64,000 bases of DNA from Deltaproteobacteria bacterium HGW-Deltaproteobacteria-12 (GTDB taxonomy: Bacteria > Desulfobacterota > Syntrophia > Syntrophales > Smithellaceae). Numbering within the stretch: the stretch's first letter is position 1; each line of letters begins with the position of its first letter. The notes beneath the pieces were generated by a model. It saw only the letters and a list, made by a program, of their open reading frames with translations. It did not search any database and had not been told where the DNA came from. The DNA lies in assembly GCA_002840565.1 (NCBI GenBank), contig PHBK01000001.1:290769-354768 (forward strand), given 5' to 3'. Shown here piece after piece: positions 1 through 7,506 of the stretch. The translations under genes were made by a program, and so were the position numbers.

Positions 1-888
1 TTGAGTTATACTGTTCTAAGCAAACGCCGGCTCATTGAATTGGTGCAGAAGAATTATGTGCAGGGATGGGATGATCCGCGCATGCCCACCGTGACCGGAA
101 TGCGGCGGCGGGGTTTCACGCCGGAGGCCATTCGACAATTCTGCGCCGCAATCGGTGTGGCCAAAAACGACAACCTGATTGACGTATCCCTGCTGGAGCA
201 TTGCGTTCGTGATGATCTGAATGACCGCGCGCCCAGAGCGATGTGCGTCCTGCGTCCCCTGCGGGTAGTCATCGATAATTATCCGGAAGGCCAGCTGGAG
301 CAATTCGAGTGCGCCAATCATCCGCAGCGTCCCGAGATGGGGATAAGAGAGATTCCCTTTTCCCGGGTGCTCTATATAGAGCATGACGATTTTATGGAAA
401 ATCCACCCAAAAAATATCATCGCCTCGGTCCGGGGCGGGAAGTCCGCCTGCGCAATGCCTACGTTATAAAATGTGAAAGCATGGTGCAAGACGAAAAAAC
501 AGGCGAAGTAGCTGAATTGCACTGCACCTATGATCCCCACACCCGCAATGCACCGCCGGCGGATGGACGCAAGGTTCAGGGAGTTATTCACTGGGTCGCC
601 GCCGGGCAGTGTGTGGATGCCGAGGTGCGGTTATATGACCGGCTGTTCAGCATAGAGGATCCGGGAAGCGAAGAAGACTTTACAAAATATCTGAATCCGG
701 ATTCTGTGGAGATACTGACGACCTGCTATGCTGAGTTAACCCTTAAAAATGCAGAACCGGGGAGCAAATATCAGTTTGAGAGGCTGGGATATTTTTGTTT
801 TGATGAAAAGGATTCAAAGGCAGGCAAGCCTGTTTTTAATCGTATCGTGCCGCTGCGGGATTCATGGGCGAAGATAGCCAAAGATTAA
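1..888 (+). CDS. glnS: Glutaminyl-tRNA synthetase, 3' part (cut by window edge)
   Basis: C-terminal 295 residues of a class I glutaminyl-tRNA synthetase, which charges tRNA-Gln with glutamine in the cytoplasm. The KMSKS-equivalent loop is at the very start (VLSKRRL, residues 5-11), followed by the GWDDPRMPT segment typical of GlnRS/GluRS, and then the two beta-barrel anticodon-binding domains. The full enzyme is about 550 residues, so the Rossmann catalytic half lies upstream of the window and the TTG at base 1 is not a true start. The reading frame is intact to a TAA stop. GlnRS rather than GluRS is favoured by the beta-barrel C-terminus. A tRNA-Gln gene lies near 30.3 kb and another near 59.1 kb. 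Confidence 0.95.
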   Translation: MSYTVLSKRRLIELVQKNYVQGWDDPRMPTVTGMRRRGFTPEAIRQFCAAIGVAKNDNLIDVSLLEHCVRDDLNDRAPRAMCVLRPLRVVIDNYPEGQLEQFECANHPQRPEMGIREIPFSRVLYIEHDDFMENPPKKYHRLGPGREVRLRNAYVIKCESMVQDEKTGEVAELHCTYDPHTRNAPPADGRKVQGVIHWVAAGQCVDAEVRLYDRLFSIEDPGSEEDFTKYLNPDSVEILTTCYAELTLKNAEPGSKYQFERLGYFCFDEKDSKAGKPVFNRIVPLRDSWAKIAKD

Positions 889-952
889 AAGATGGCTGGG
901 GAACATTCGGGCAATCAGCAGAGCGCCTTTGATCTGTGTGTTACTCTGTTCT

Positions 953-2086
953 CTATCCTACGAAATCGAGATAGTTATCCGTTGTAACCAGCTCAAACGT
1001 AGCACCAGGATAGGACTCCAGCCATTTTTTCGGCGGCTTGTTCTTCTTTTTGCTTGTCCATTTGCACTCGAAACCGAATAAACCACCATCGCGCTCTTCG
1101 ACATAGTCAATCTCTTTACCATCGTATGTGCGCCAAAAGTAAATGTTGCCGTATATCCCGGCATAAGATCGTTTTTTCAATCGCTCGGTTACGATGAAGT
1201 TCTCCCACAGCGCACCAATATCATTGCGGGAATCAAGCAGGTTGTACTGGCCAATGACAGCGTTGCGAATCCCGTTATCCAGGAAGTAGTATTTTGCCTT
1301 GCTGGTCACCTCATTGCGCAGATTGCGGCTTAACCCACCCAGCCGCAAAATGACGAAAGCCTTTTCCAGGATATCCAGATACCTACCGACGGTTTTCACA
1401 TCCAGTTTGACCTGGGTAGCCAATTCGTTCAGGGATACTTCGCTCCCTACCTGAAAGGCGATCAGTTTCAGGAGATCCAGAAGCGTACGGGATGAGCGAA
1501 CACGGTCCATTGCCAATACATCTTTCAACAGATAGGAACCGACCAGTTCTTCCAGCAGTTCGATCTTTTCTTTTCTTCCGTCTGCCATAACCGTTTCCGG
1601 ATAGGAGCCGTAAACAAGATATTCCTCCAACCGCTGGCGTAGATCGTAACTGTTGAATTTCTGCTTCAACTCCATCTGGCTGATTGGGAAAAGCGTAAGG
1701 ATTCGCTTTCGCCCGGTGAGTGGTTCTCCGATTGCCCCGGCCAGGTCGAAGGATGAAGAACCGGTGGCGATGATCCGGAGAGCGGGAAGATGATCGACCA
1801 GGATTTTTAATCCCATACCGATGTCCGGAATTTGCTGTGCTTCGTCAATTGCCACTAATTCGAATCCCTCGGCAAAGGCAAGAATCTGCTTCACATCGGC
1901 CGAACCAAGCAGATTGCGGATGCGGACATCGTCACCAGTTTCCAAACGGTATCGCAGACCACAGGAATCCAGATATGATTTGAGTAGAGTTGTTTTGCCG
2001 GCCCGGCGAGGTCCGTATAAGATCAGTGCCTTGCCGGGGACAAGAAAAGAATCAATCTTCAGGAATCGATTAATTAATTCTGTCAT
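953..2086 (-). CDS. AAA-type ATPase with C-terminal DUF4143-like domain
   Basis: 377-residue P-loop ATPase of the common AAA_14/DUF4143 type, whose physiological role is poorly known. Walker A is GPRRAGKTT (residues 25-33), Walker B is LVAIDEAQ (77-84), and a sensor-like ATGSSSF follows near 108. The C-terminal half shows the DUF4143 signature with FLDNGIRN, LWENFIVTERL and the nuclease-like KEIDYVE...FECKWT segment, which resembles the restriction-endonuclease-like fold (inference). The start ATG has a GGAG six bases upstream on the minus strand. It stands alone, convergent with glnS. A near-perfect palindrome (2093-2118) overlaps its translation-initiation region. These ATPases are patchily distributed and may be mobile or accessory. 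Confidence 0.85.
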   Translation of the reverse strand: MTELINRFLKIDSFLVPGKALILYGPRRAGKTTLLKSYLDSCGLRYRLETGDDVRIRNLLGSADVKQILAFAEGFELVAIDEAQQIPDIGMGLKILVDHLPALRIIATGSSSFDLAGAIGEPLTGRKRILTLFPISQMELKQKFNSYDLRQRLEEYLVYGSYPETVMADGRKEKIELLEELVGSYLLKDVLAMDRVRSSRTLLDLLKLIAFQVGSEVSLNELATQVKLDVKTVGRYLDILEKAFVILRLGGLSRNLRNEVTSKAKYYFLDNGIRNAVIGQYNLLDSRNDIGALWENFIVTERLKKRSYAGIYGNIYFWRTYDGKEIDYVEERDGGLFGFECKWTSKKKNKPPKKWLESYPGATFELVTTDNYLDFVG

Positions 2087-2092
2087 AAATAC

Positions 2093-2118
2093 TCCATAAA
2101 ATAATCATATTTTATGGA
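2093..2118. promoter_or_regulatory. 10-bp-arm inverted repeat at the start of the ATPase gene
   Basis: Arms TCCATAAAAT (2093-2102) and ATTTTATGGA (2109-2118) are perfect complements with a six-base spacer, seven bases before the ATPase start codon (minus strand). The arm nearer the gene contains most of its Shine-Dalgarno sequence. It could be an operator for autoregulation or an RNA hairpin that masks the ribosome site. There is no T-run, so a terminator is less likely. Confidence 0.5.
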
Positions 2119-2279
2119 ATTATACCCCCTGTATTTTGTTTTTGCAATAATAATTTACCAGAATCGGATTCTTCGAAAACCTGATGATGACGATAGACGG
2201 CAAATGTAGGATCGTTTTTTCATCGGTACGCCTGTTTTTCCTCATTATTTGATAATTGCTTAATATGGGATTTTTTTTA

Positions 2280-3650
2280 CTAATCCCTATCGTTTTGCAA
2301 TTCCTTCAGCTTTCGCCATAGGGTTGTGTAGCCAATCCCCAATTTTTTGGCGACTAATTTATGATCATTTCCGTGTTTTTCCAGGGCTTTCAGAAGATAC
2401 TGCTTCTCCACCTCTTTTAATGGAACTATGTCCTGCTCGGCCATTATTTGTTGTTCGCCTTTCCTGGTGTCATTCCTTCTTACGTGATCGTGAGCAAGAG
2501 GGAAATCCTCCGGTGTAAGAACAACGTTGTTTGTCAGCACAACAGCCCTTTCGATACTATTTTTAAGCTCGCGCACATTTCCCGGCCAATTATAAGCAGC
2601 GAGAATTTTCTTTGCTTCCGCCGAAATTCCGGTGATATTCTTTCCCATCTGACGAAGGAAGTCTCTCAGGAAATAATCGATCAACAGGGGGATATCTTCC
2701 TTCCTTTCCCTCAACGGAGCTATTTTTATATCAACGACGCTTAAACGATAAAACAAATCGGCACGGAAATTCCCCTCCGCCGCCATTTTGCCAATATCCT
2801 TATTGGTCGCGGCGATAAACCGGACATCAACTTTACGAAATGTCGTGTCACCTACTCGCCTGATTTCTTTCGTCTCGATAACTCTTAATAGCTTGGATTG
2901 AAATTGTGCGGTGGTATCTCCGATTTCGTCCATAAAAAGAGTCCCTCTATCGGCAGCTTCAAAGAGACCTTTTTTATCACGTCCGGCGCCGGTAAACGCA
3001 CCTTTGACATAGCCAAATAATTCACTTTCCAGAATACTGTCCGGAATAGCTGCACAATTAATGGCTATGTAAGGATTGTTTTTGCGATTTGTGCAACTGT
3101 TATGGATTGCTTCCGCAATAAGTTCCTTGCCGGTTCCGCTTTCACCGGTAAGCAAAACATTGCCGTCAGTGTCAGCAACTTTCACAGCAGTTTGAATCGT
3201 CTGTTTTATGCTGTCCGAAACGCCGATTATATCTTCGAACTCGCTCGATTTTTTTACATCTTTTAGATATGCGGCTTTATCTGCATTACTCATCGCGTCT
3301 TCTATTATATCCATGATCTCGTCCGGTGATATTGGTTTGAGAATATAATTGAAGGCGCCAATTTTCATTGTCTGAACAATACAATCAACAGAACCATACA
3401 ACGTCAGAATTATTACTTTTGTTTTCGGGGAATGATCTTTGACCCATTGTACAATGCCGACACAACCGCATTGATCGACGCAGAGATCACTGATTACCAG
3501 ATGATAATGCTTTTTTTCCAGAAGCGTAATCCCTTCTGGTTCATCCTTTGCTTCGCTGACGCTATAACCTTCTTCCTGAAGGCGGGCTTTAAGCAGACTT
3601 CTATATTTTTCGTCGTGATCAATGAGTAAAATATTTTTTAAATTCCGCAT
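2280..3650 (-). CDS. Sigma-54-dependent response regulator (NtrC/ZraR type)
   Basis: 456-residue bacterial enhancer-binding protein with the classical three-domain order. The receiver domain (1-118) has acidic pocket D11/D13, phospho-acceptor D55 and K105. The AAA+ domain (about 140-370) has Walker A GESGTGKE (169-176), the sigma-54 contact loop GAFTGA (217-222) and Walker B LFMDEIGD. A Fis-type helix-turn-helix occupies about 410-450. All motifs needed to remodel sigma-54 RNA polymerase are intact. No histidine kinase gene is beside it, so it is an orphan regulator in this window. It is divergent from the nuo operon across a 515-bp A+T-rich gap that holds a -24/-12 promoter pointing at nuoA and three related small palindromes. 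Control of nuo by this protein is inferred from position. Confidence 0.93.
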   Translation of the reverse strand: MRNLKNILLIDHDEKYRSLLKARLQEEGYSVSEAKDEPEGITLLEKKHYHLVISDLCVDQCGCVGIVQWVKDHSPKTKVIILTLYGSVDCIVQTMKIGAFNYILKPISPDEIMDIIEDAMSNADKAAYLKDVKKSSEFEDIIGVSDSIKQTIQTAVKVADTDGNVLLTGESGTGKELIAEAIHNSCTNRKNNPYIAINCAAIPDSILESELFGYVKGAFTGAGRDKKGLFEAADRGTLFMDEIGDTTAQFQSKLLRVIETKEIRRVGDTTFRKVDVRFIAATNKDIGKMAAEGNFRADLFYRLSVVDIKIAPLRERKEDIPLLIDYFLRDFLRQMGKNITGISAEAKKILAAYNWPGNVRELKNSIERAVVLTNNVVLTPEDFPLAHDHVRRNDTRKGEQQIMAEQDIVPLKEVEKQYLLKALEKHGNDHKLVAKKLGIGYTTLWRKLKELQNDRD

Positions 3651-3671
3651 CCTGAAAAAACCTCTGAAACC

Positions 3672-3692
3672 TAAATTTCAAAATGAAATTTA
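3672..3692. promoter_or_regulatory. Palindrome, candidate binding site 1 of the sigma-54 regulator
   Basis: Perfect 9+3+9 inverted repeat, arms TAAATTTCA and TGAAATTTA, 22 bases upstream of the response-regulator start. Its core TTTCA-N3-TGAAA recurs at 3861 and 4002 in the same divergent region, as expected for a dimeric Fis-type helix-turn-helix protein. Possibly autoregulatory. Confidence 0.45.
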
Positions 3693-3860
3693 CCCATATG
3701 ACATATTCGACTATTTTAGCAAGTGAATAATTTAATTATTTATTATGACGCTATCGGAATTTGCTATCTCCTGAAAAATAAAGACATATTTTAAAATTAA
3801 GTTGCTAACGTCTCAATATATAAATCAAATTATAATTATTTCAAGTTGATATAAACATTA

Positions 3861-3873
3861 TTTCATTATGGAA
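3861..3873. promoter_or_regulatory. Imperfect palindrome, candidate site 2
   Basis: TTTCA-TTA-TGGAA, one mismatch from the TTTCA-N3-TGAAA core. Its centre lies about 180 bp upstream of the transcription start predicted from the nuo -24/-12 promoter, a usual distance for enhancer-type sites of sigma-54 activators. Confidence 0.35.
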
Positions 3874-4001
3874 TGATATTACTGCCATTGATCGTCTGAT
3901 TAAAAAACAATTGGAATAGCGGGTATTCATAATAATCAGTAAAAAATATTTTGCTTATTATTACAAATACTTATCATGATTTACATTGTTTTTCTGTAAT
4001 A

Positions 4002-4014
4002 TTTCATTTTGAAA
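4002..4014. promoter_or_regulatory. Palindrome, candidate site 3
   Basis: TTTCA-TTT-TGAAA, a perfect 5+3+5 match to the shared core, ending seven bases before the -24 element of the nuo promoter. Binding this close could repress rather than activate. Confidence 0.35.
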
Positions 4015-4020
4015 AACAAT

Positions 4021-4036
4021 TGGCATTGTATTTGCT
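4021..4036 (+). promoter_or_regulatory. Sigma-54 (-24/-12) promoter of the nuo operon
   Basis: TGGCA at 4021-4025 and TTGCT at 4032-4036 match the consensus TGGCAC-N5-TTGCW with the required 12-base spacing between the GG and GC pairs. The predicted transcript starts near 4047, giving a leader of about 120 bases before nuoA that contains the 94-bp repeat element. The adjacent divergent gene encodes a sigma-54 activator with an intact GAFTGA loop, which strengthens the call. Confidence 0.75.
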
Positions 4037-4059
4037 GTATAGAAAAGGTAACTGTTAAA

Positions 4060-4153
4060 TCAATGACACTCGCTGAAAACAAGCGGAGTGCAGTTTGAAG
4101 CGTAAGTGGAATTGATCCCGAAAGCGAAGCCCAGCAGGCAGAGCTATTCGGGA
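4060..4153 (+). repeat. 94-bp dispersed, hairpin-forming element in the nuo leader (copy 1)
   Basis: This stretch and 52100-52193 have the same length and agree at about 77 of 94 bases by eye; shorter, diverged relatives lie at about 34423-34495 and 34508-34575. Two hairpins can form: CACTC...GAGTG with an inner GCT/AGC around a GAAAACA loop, and TCCCGAA...TTCGGGA enclosing AGC/GCT and GCC/GGC pairs. In the two full copies the second stem is identical while its apical loop differs in sequence. The element ends 12 bases before the nuoA start and so lies in the predicted 5' leader. A short open frame also runs through it in copy 2, so a coding relic cannot be excluded. RNA family not recognised. 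Confidence 0.6.
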
Positions 4154-4165
4154 AAGAATTAAAAA

Positions 4166-4519
4166 GTGACTGCTAATCTGGCCTTATTCATTTTTATCGC
4201 CATTGTTGTTGCTGTTTCTCTGGGTATCCTTTTGTTATCATATTTTCTCGGCAACCGTCCTCTTACCCCCGAAAAATCGGTGCCTTATGAATGCGGAATG
4301 GATCCGATAACTCAGCCAACCAGTCTATTCCCAGTGAAATTTTACAAAATCGCCCTGATTTTCGTAATATTTGATGTGGAAACGGTATTTATTTATTTAT
4401 GGGCGGTCGTCGCTAAGGAAATGGGAGGCTTAGGTCTTATTCAAATATTCATATTTATTGTCATTTTATTAGTTCCACTTTTTTATGCCTGGCGTGAAGG
4501 AGATTTAAAGTGGGAATAA
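4166..4519 (+). CDS. nuoA: NADH-quinone oxidoreductase subunit A
   Basis: 117-residue membrane subunit of complex I with three transmembrane helices (about 5-27, 62-82, 87-107) and the conserved loop between TM1 and TM2 (PYECGMDP, near residue 40), which is the conformationally active loop at the quinone-site junction. First gene of a 15-gene operon that continues to nuoN. The start is GTG with only a weak purine-rich region upstream. It overlaps nuoB by 10 bases, so translation is probably coupled. The length is normal for the family (115-147). Confidence 0.95.
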   Translation: MTANLALFIFIAIVVAVSLGILLLSYFLGNRPLTPEKSVPYECGMDPITQPTSLFPVKFYKIALIFVIFDVETVFIYLWAVVAKEMGGLGLIQIFIFIVILLVPLFYAWREGDLKWE

Positions 4520-4980
4520 TACAGGAAAAAAATTCACCCGTGATGCTGGCGAGCCTCGATGGCCTGGTCCGCTGGGCGCAAAAAAATTCACTCTGGCCGA
4601 TGGCCTTTGGATTGGCCTGTTGCGCCATTGAAATGATTTCTTCAGTCGCGGCGCGTTATGATCTTTCCCGTTTCGGCATGGAAATATTCCGGGCTTCACC
4701 GCGGCAGGCAGATGTTATGATCATCGCGGGTACTGTGACTAAAAAAATGGCTCCTGCCGTACGTCGCCTTTATGATCAGATGCCGGAACCGAAGTGGGTT
4801 ATTGCGATGGGTGCCTGTGCCTGCTCCGGCGGACTTTTCAATACTTATGCCGTTGTGCAGGGAGTAGAGAAAATTGTTCCGGTTGACATTTATATTCCGG
4901 GATGCCCGGTAAGGCCGGAGGCACTGATTGACGGACTGATTAAGCTGCAGAATTTAATAACTGCGGGAGATCGAACATGA
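4510..4980 (+). CDS. nuoB: NADH-quinone oxidoreductase subunit B
   Basis: 156-residue peripheral-arm subunit that holds cluster N2, the last Fe-S cluster before quinone. The ligands are visible: adjacent cysteines 37-38 (ACCAIEM), the cysteines of GACACSGG near 100 and the cysteine of GCPVRPE near 133. The start is GTG inside the end of nuoA. The stop overlaps the nuoC start as ATGA. The protein is shorter at the N-terminus than E. coli NuoB but keeps all functional motifs. Confidence 0.96.
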   Translation: MGIIQEKNSPVMLASLDGLVRWAQKNSLWPMAFGLACCAIEMISSVAARYDLSRFGMEIFRASPRQADVMIIAGTVTKKMAPAVRRLYDQMPEPKWVIAMGACACSGGLFNTYAVVQGVEKIVPVDIYIPGCPVRPEALIDGLIKLQNLITAGDRT

Positions 4981-5423
4981 ACAGCGATTGCTTGCAGCAG
5001 AAATTAGGCGGCATGATCAAAGAAATTGATGTGTTTCGCGGTGAAACCACAGTCGTTATTGACAAAGAAAACCTGCTTAATATCGGCCGGATTTTAAAAG
5101 ACGATGACCAATGCTCTTTTGACATCCTTTCCGATTGTTGTGGAGTTGATTTGTTTCCCCGGACACCGCGCTTTTGCGTTGTTTACCACCTTTATTCATT
5201 GCGGCACGGCCATAGACTTCGTCTTAAAGTATTTCTTCCTGAAGATAACGCCGCAATTGACTCAGTAACGCCGATCTGGAGCACTGCCAACTGGCATGAG
5301 CGCGAGTGCTTTGATTTGTTGGGCATTCAGTTCAGCCATCATCCGGATTTGCGGCGGATTCTGCTGCCGGAAGATTTTGCGGGACATCCTCTGAGAAAGG
5401 ACTTCCCTCTGGAGGGAAGATGA
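4977..5423 (+). CDS. nuoC: NADH-quinone oxidoreductase subunit C (30-kDa)
   Basis: 148-residue hydrophilic subunit of the quinone-reducing module. The family signature [12 protein letters not shown] and the following [13 protein letters not shown] segment are present, ending in the usual [11 protein letters not shown]. Unlike in E. coli it is not fused to NuoD. ATGA overlaps couple it to nuoB upstream and nuoD downstream. GGGAGA lies just before the start. Confidence 0.95.
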   Translation: MNSDCLQQKLGGMIKEIDVFRGETTVVIDKENLLNIGRILKDDDQCSFDILSDCCGVDLFPRTPRFCVVYHLYSLRHGHRLRLKVFLPEDNAAIDSVTPIWSTANWHERECFDLLGIQFSHHPDLRRILLPEDFAGHPLRKDFPLEGR

Positions 5424-6598
5424 ATCCGATGACCGCAAATACGACGGTAATTAATTTAGGGCCTCAGCATCCCAGCACTCACGGCGTTCTGAGAGTCATT
5501 CTGGAACTGGAAGGCGAAATAGTCTTGCGGGCTAAACCAGATATCGGGTTTCTGCACCGCGGCATTGAAAAACTTTCCGAGCATAGCACTTATCATCAGA
5601 TTATTGTTTTAACCGACAGGCTTGATTACCTTGCGGCAATGAGCAACAATCTTGCTTACGTTCTGACAGTCGAAAAACTTCTCTCTGTTGATATCCCCAA
5701 ACGTGCTCAATATGTGCGGGTTATTCTGGCTGAACTGCAGAGGATTGCCAGCCATCTTTTCTGGCTGGGAACTCATGCGCATGACCTGGGCGCGATGACG
5801 CCGCTATTCTACTGTCTTCGGGAAAGAGAGAAGATTCTGGATATATTTGACAGTGTTGCCGGTTCCCGTCTTACCCCTTCCTTTATGCGCATCGGCGGAC
5901 TGGCCGCCGATATAGACGGCAGTTTCATTAATCGCGTTCGCCTGTTTGCGTCTGACTTTTCCGGTCGTGTCGATCAATATGAAACTCTGCTTACGGAAAG
6001 CCCCATCTGGCAGGCGCGGACAAAAGGTGTCGGCACGATGCTTAAGGAGGAATATATCAATCTCGGCATTTCCGGCCCCCTTGTCCGGGCGGCGGGCATC
6101 AACTGGGACATCCGGAAATCCAATCCTTATTCTTCTTACGCGGATTTTGACTTTGCCGTACCGCAAGGTGAGAACGGGGATGTGTATGACCGCTATCTTG
6201 TGCGGATTCGTGAGATGCGGGAAAGCGCAAGAATTATCAATCAGGCCGTTGATGGCCTTCCCGAAGGGAAATACGCCTGTTTCGATTCTCCAGCCGTATT
6301 TCCCGAGAAAAAAAATGTGCGGGAAAATATAGCGTCAATGATTCATCATTTCAATCTGGTGATGGACGGAATCCGGCCGCCGGCAGGGGAGGTTTATCAC
6401 AGCATTGAATCACCGCGCGGCGAGCTTGGTTTTTATATTGTCAGCGACGGCAGTCCAAAGCCATTGAGATTAAAAGTGCGGCCGCCTTCTTTTGTCAACT
6501 TACAAGGGCTCTCCCGGATGGTGCAGGGCAGAATGCTTTCTGATGCAGTGGCAATAATCAGCTCGATCGACTTTGTTTTAGCCGAAGTAGATCGCTGA
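5420..6598 (+). CDS. nuoD: NADH-quinone oxidoreductase subunit D (49-kDa)
   Basis: 392-residue subunit related to the large subunit of NiFe hydrogenases, forming the quinone site with NuoB. The hallmark GPQHPSTHGVLR is at residues 13-24 and IGFLHRGIEKL near 42; the C-terminus ends in the expected SIDFVLAEVDR. The cysteines that bind nickel in hydrogenases are absent, as expected of complex I. The start used overlaps nuoC by four bases and has GGAGGG just upstream; ATG 5429 is an alternative. Full family length, no damage seen. Confidence 0.96.
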   Translation: MNPMTANTTVINLGPQHPSTHGVLRVILELEGEIVLRAKPDIGFLHRGIEKLSEHSTYHQIIVLTDRLDYLAAMSNNLAYVLTVEKLLSVDIPKRAQYVRVILAELQRIASHLFWLGTHAHDLGAMTPLFYCLREREKILDIFDSVAGSRLTPSFMRIGGLAADIDGSFINRVRLFASDFSGRVDQYETLLTESPIWQARTKGVGTMLKEEYINLGISGPLVRAAGINWDIRKSNPYSSYADFDFAVPQGENGDVYDRYLVRIREMRESARIINQAVDGLPEGKYACFDSPAVFPEKKNVRENIASMIHHFNLVMDGIRPPAGEVYHSIESPRGELGFYIVSDGSPKPLRLKVRPPSFVNLQGLSRMVQGRMLSDAVAIISSIDFVLAEVDR

Positions 6599-6619
6599 AA
6601 AAAATAATGGATAGGAATT

Positions 6620-7141
6620 ATGAAAAAAGAGCTGCTGAAATTATTTAGTGCAGAGCAATTAGGACGGATCGATGAAGTAATAGAGCAATACAAGGATAGC
6701 AAGGGCAGCCTGCTTATCGTTCTGGAAAAGTCACATGACATTTGCCGCTATATGCCGCTGCCGCTCCAAAGATATATAGCACAAAGAATGAATGTAGCAC
6801 CCAGTCAGGTTCACGGCGTGGTTACATTTTATTCTTATTTTTCGACGGTTCCCAAAGGAAAAAGTGTCGTCAAGGTTTGCACCGGCACTGCCTGCTACAT
6901 GAAAGGCGCCGGTCAGATCCTGAAGAATACCAGAGAATATTTGGGTATCAAAGAAGGCGAAGTAACTCCGGATGGTGAGTATTCCGTGGAAGAGGTTCTT
7001 TGCCCCGGCGTTTGCGGACTCGCGCCGCTGGTTATTATCGATGAGCAGGCTTTTGGTTTGGTTGATCCCGAAAAGCCGGAAGATATTTTCAAACAATATA
7101 AGGAGAATTCCAATGACAGGACCGGATCTGATAAAAATTAA
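6620..7141 (+). CDS. nuoE: NADH-quinone oxidoreductase subunit E (24-kDa, [2Fe-2S])
   Basis: 173-residue thioredoxin-fold subunit with an N-terminal helical bundle and a C-terminal [2Fe-2S] site: CTGTACYMKGA (two ligands) and CPGVCGLAP (two ligands), the C-x4-C...C-x3-C pattern of NuoE/HndA. It donates to or accepts from the NuoF flavin region. The 3' end overlaps the following small gene by 29 bases. The combination nuoE, HndB-like, nuoF with extra ferredoxin domains is as in NADH/NADP-linked hydrogenase modules (Hnd/Hyd). Confidence 0.95.
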   Translation: MKKELLKLFSAEQLGRIDEVIEQYKDSKGSLLIVLEKSHDICRYMPLPLQRYIAQRMNVAPSQVHGVVTFYSYFSTVPKGKSVVKVCTGTACYMKGAGQILKNTREYLGIKEGEVTPDGEYSVEEVLCPGVCGLAPLVIIDEQAFGLVDPEKPEDIFKQYKENSNDRTGSDKN

Positions 7142-7493
7142 AAATGAGTATGCTAATAAAATCCGAAACCAGGCCAGAAGCGGTTTCGTCACGGTTGATG
7201 TTCACATGGGAACTTGCGGCATTGCCGCCGGCGCGCAGAAAATATTAGACACACTTCAAAATGAAATGGAAAAACTCGAAACGGATAATGTTAAAGTGCG
7301 GGGAACGGGTTGCGCCGGATTTTGCAGCATGGAACCAATGATTACGGTATATTTTCCAAAACAGCCTCCCGTGAAGTATGGAAATCTCAACACAAAAAAA
7401 GCTTTAGAGATATTCTACAGTCATGTTTTAGGCGGACACGTGAAAACTGATTACGCCATTAGTCAAGGATTGGAAAAACCGCAAATAAGGTAG
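7113..7493 (+). CDS. HndB-like [2Fe-2S] thioredoxin-fold subunit
   Basis: 126-residue protein between nuoE and nuoF, absent from standard 14-gene complex I operons. It resembles HndB of NADP-reducing hydrogenases: GTCGIAAGA (Cys35) and GCAGFCSMEP (Cys67, Cys71) give the reduced cysteine set typical of that family. The start ATG 7113 has AAGGAG nine bases upstream and lies inside the end of nuoE, so its translation is coupled. By analogy with Hnd it may carry electrons or stabilise the diaphorase module; whether it is a stable complex I subunit here is an inference. The family call is firm from the motif and context; the exact function is not known. Confidence 0.85.
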   Translation: MTGPDLIKIKNEYANKIRNQARSGFVTVDVHMGTCGIAAGAQKILDTLQNEMEKLETDNVKVRGTGCAGFCSMEPMITVYFPKQPPVKYGNLNTKKALEIFYSHVLGGHVKTDYAISQGLEKPQIR

Positions 7494-7506
7494 ACAGGTA
7501 AGTAAT

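Noticed and set aside
16..591. Long open frame on the minus strand inside glnS
   Set aside because: It is the antisense shadow of a clear GlnRS coding region and has no family resemblance.
4060..4153. Known riboswitch in the nuo leader (GEMM, fluoride, preQ1 and others)
   Set aside because: None of the consensus sequences I know fits; it is reported only as an unassigned element.
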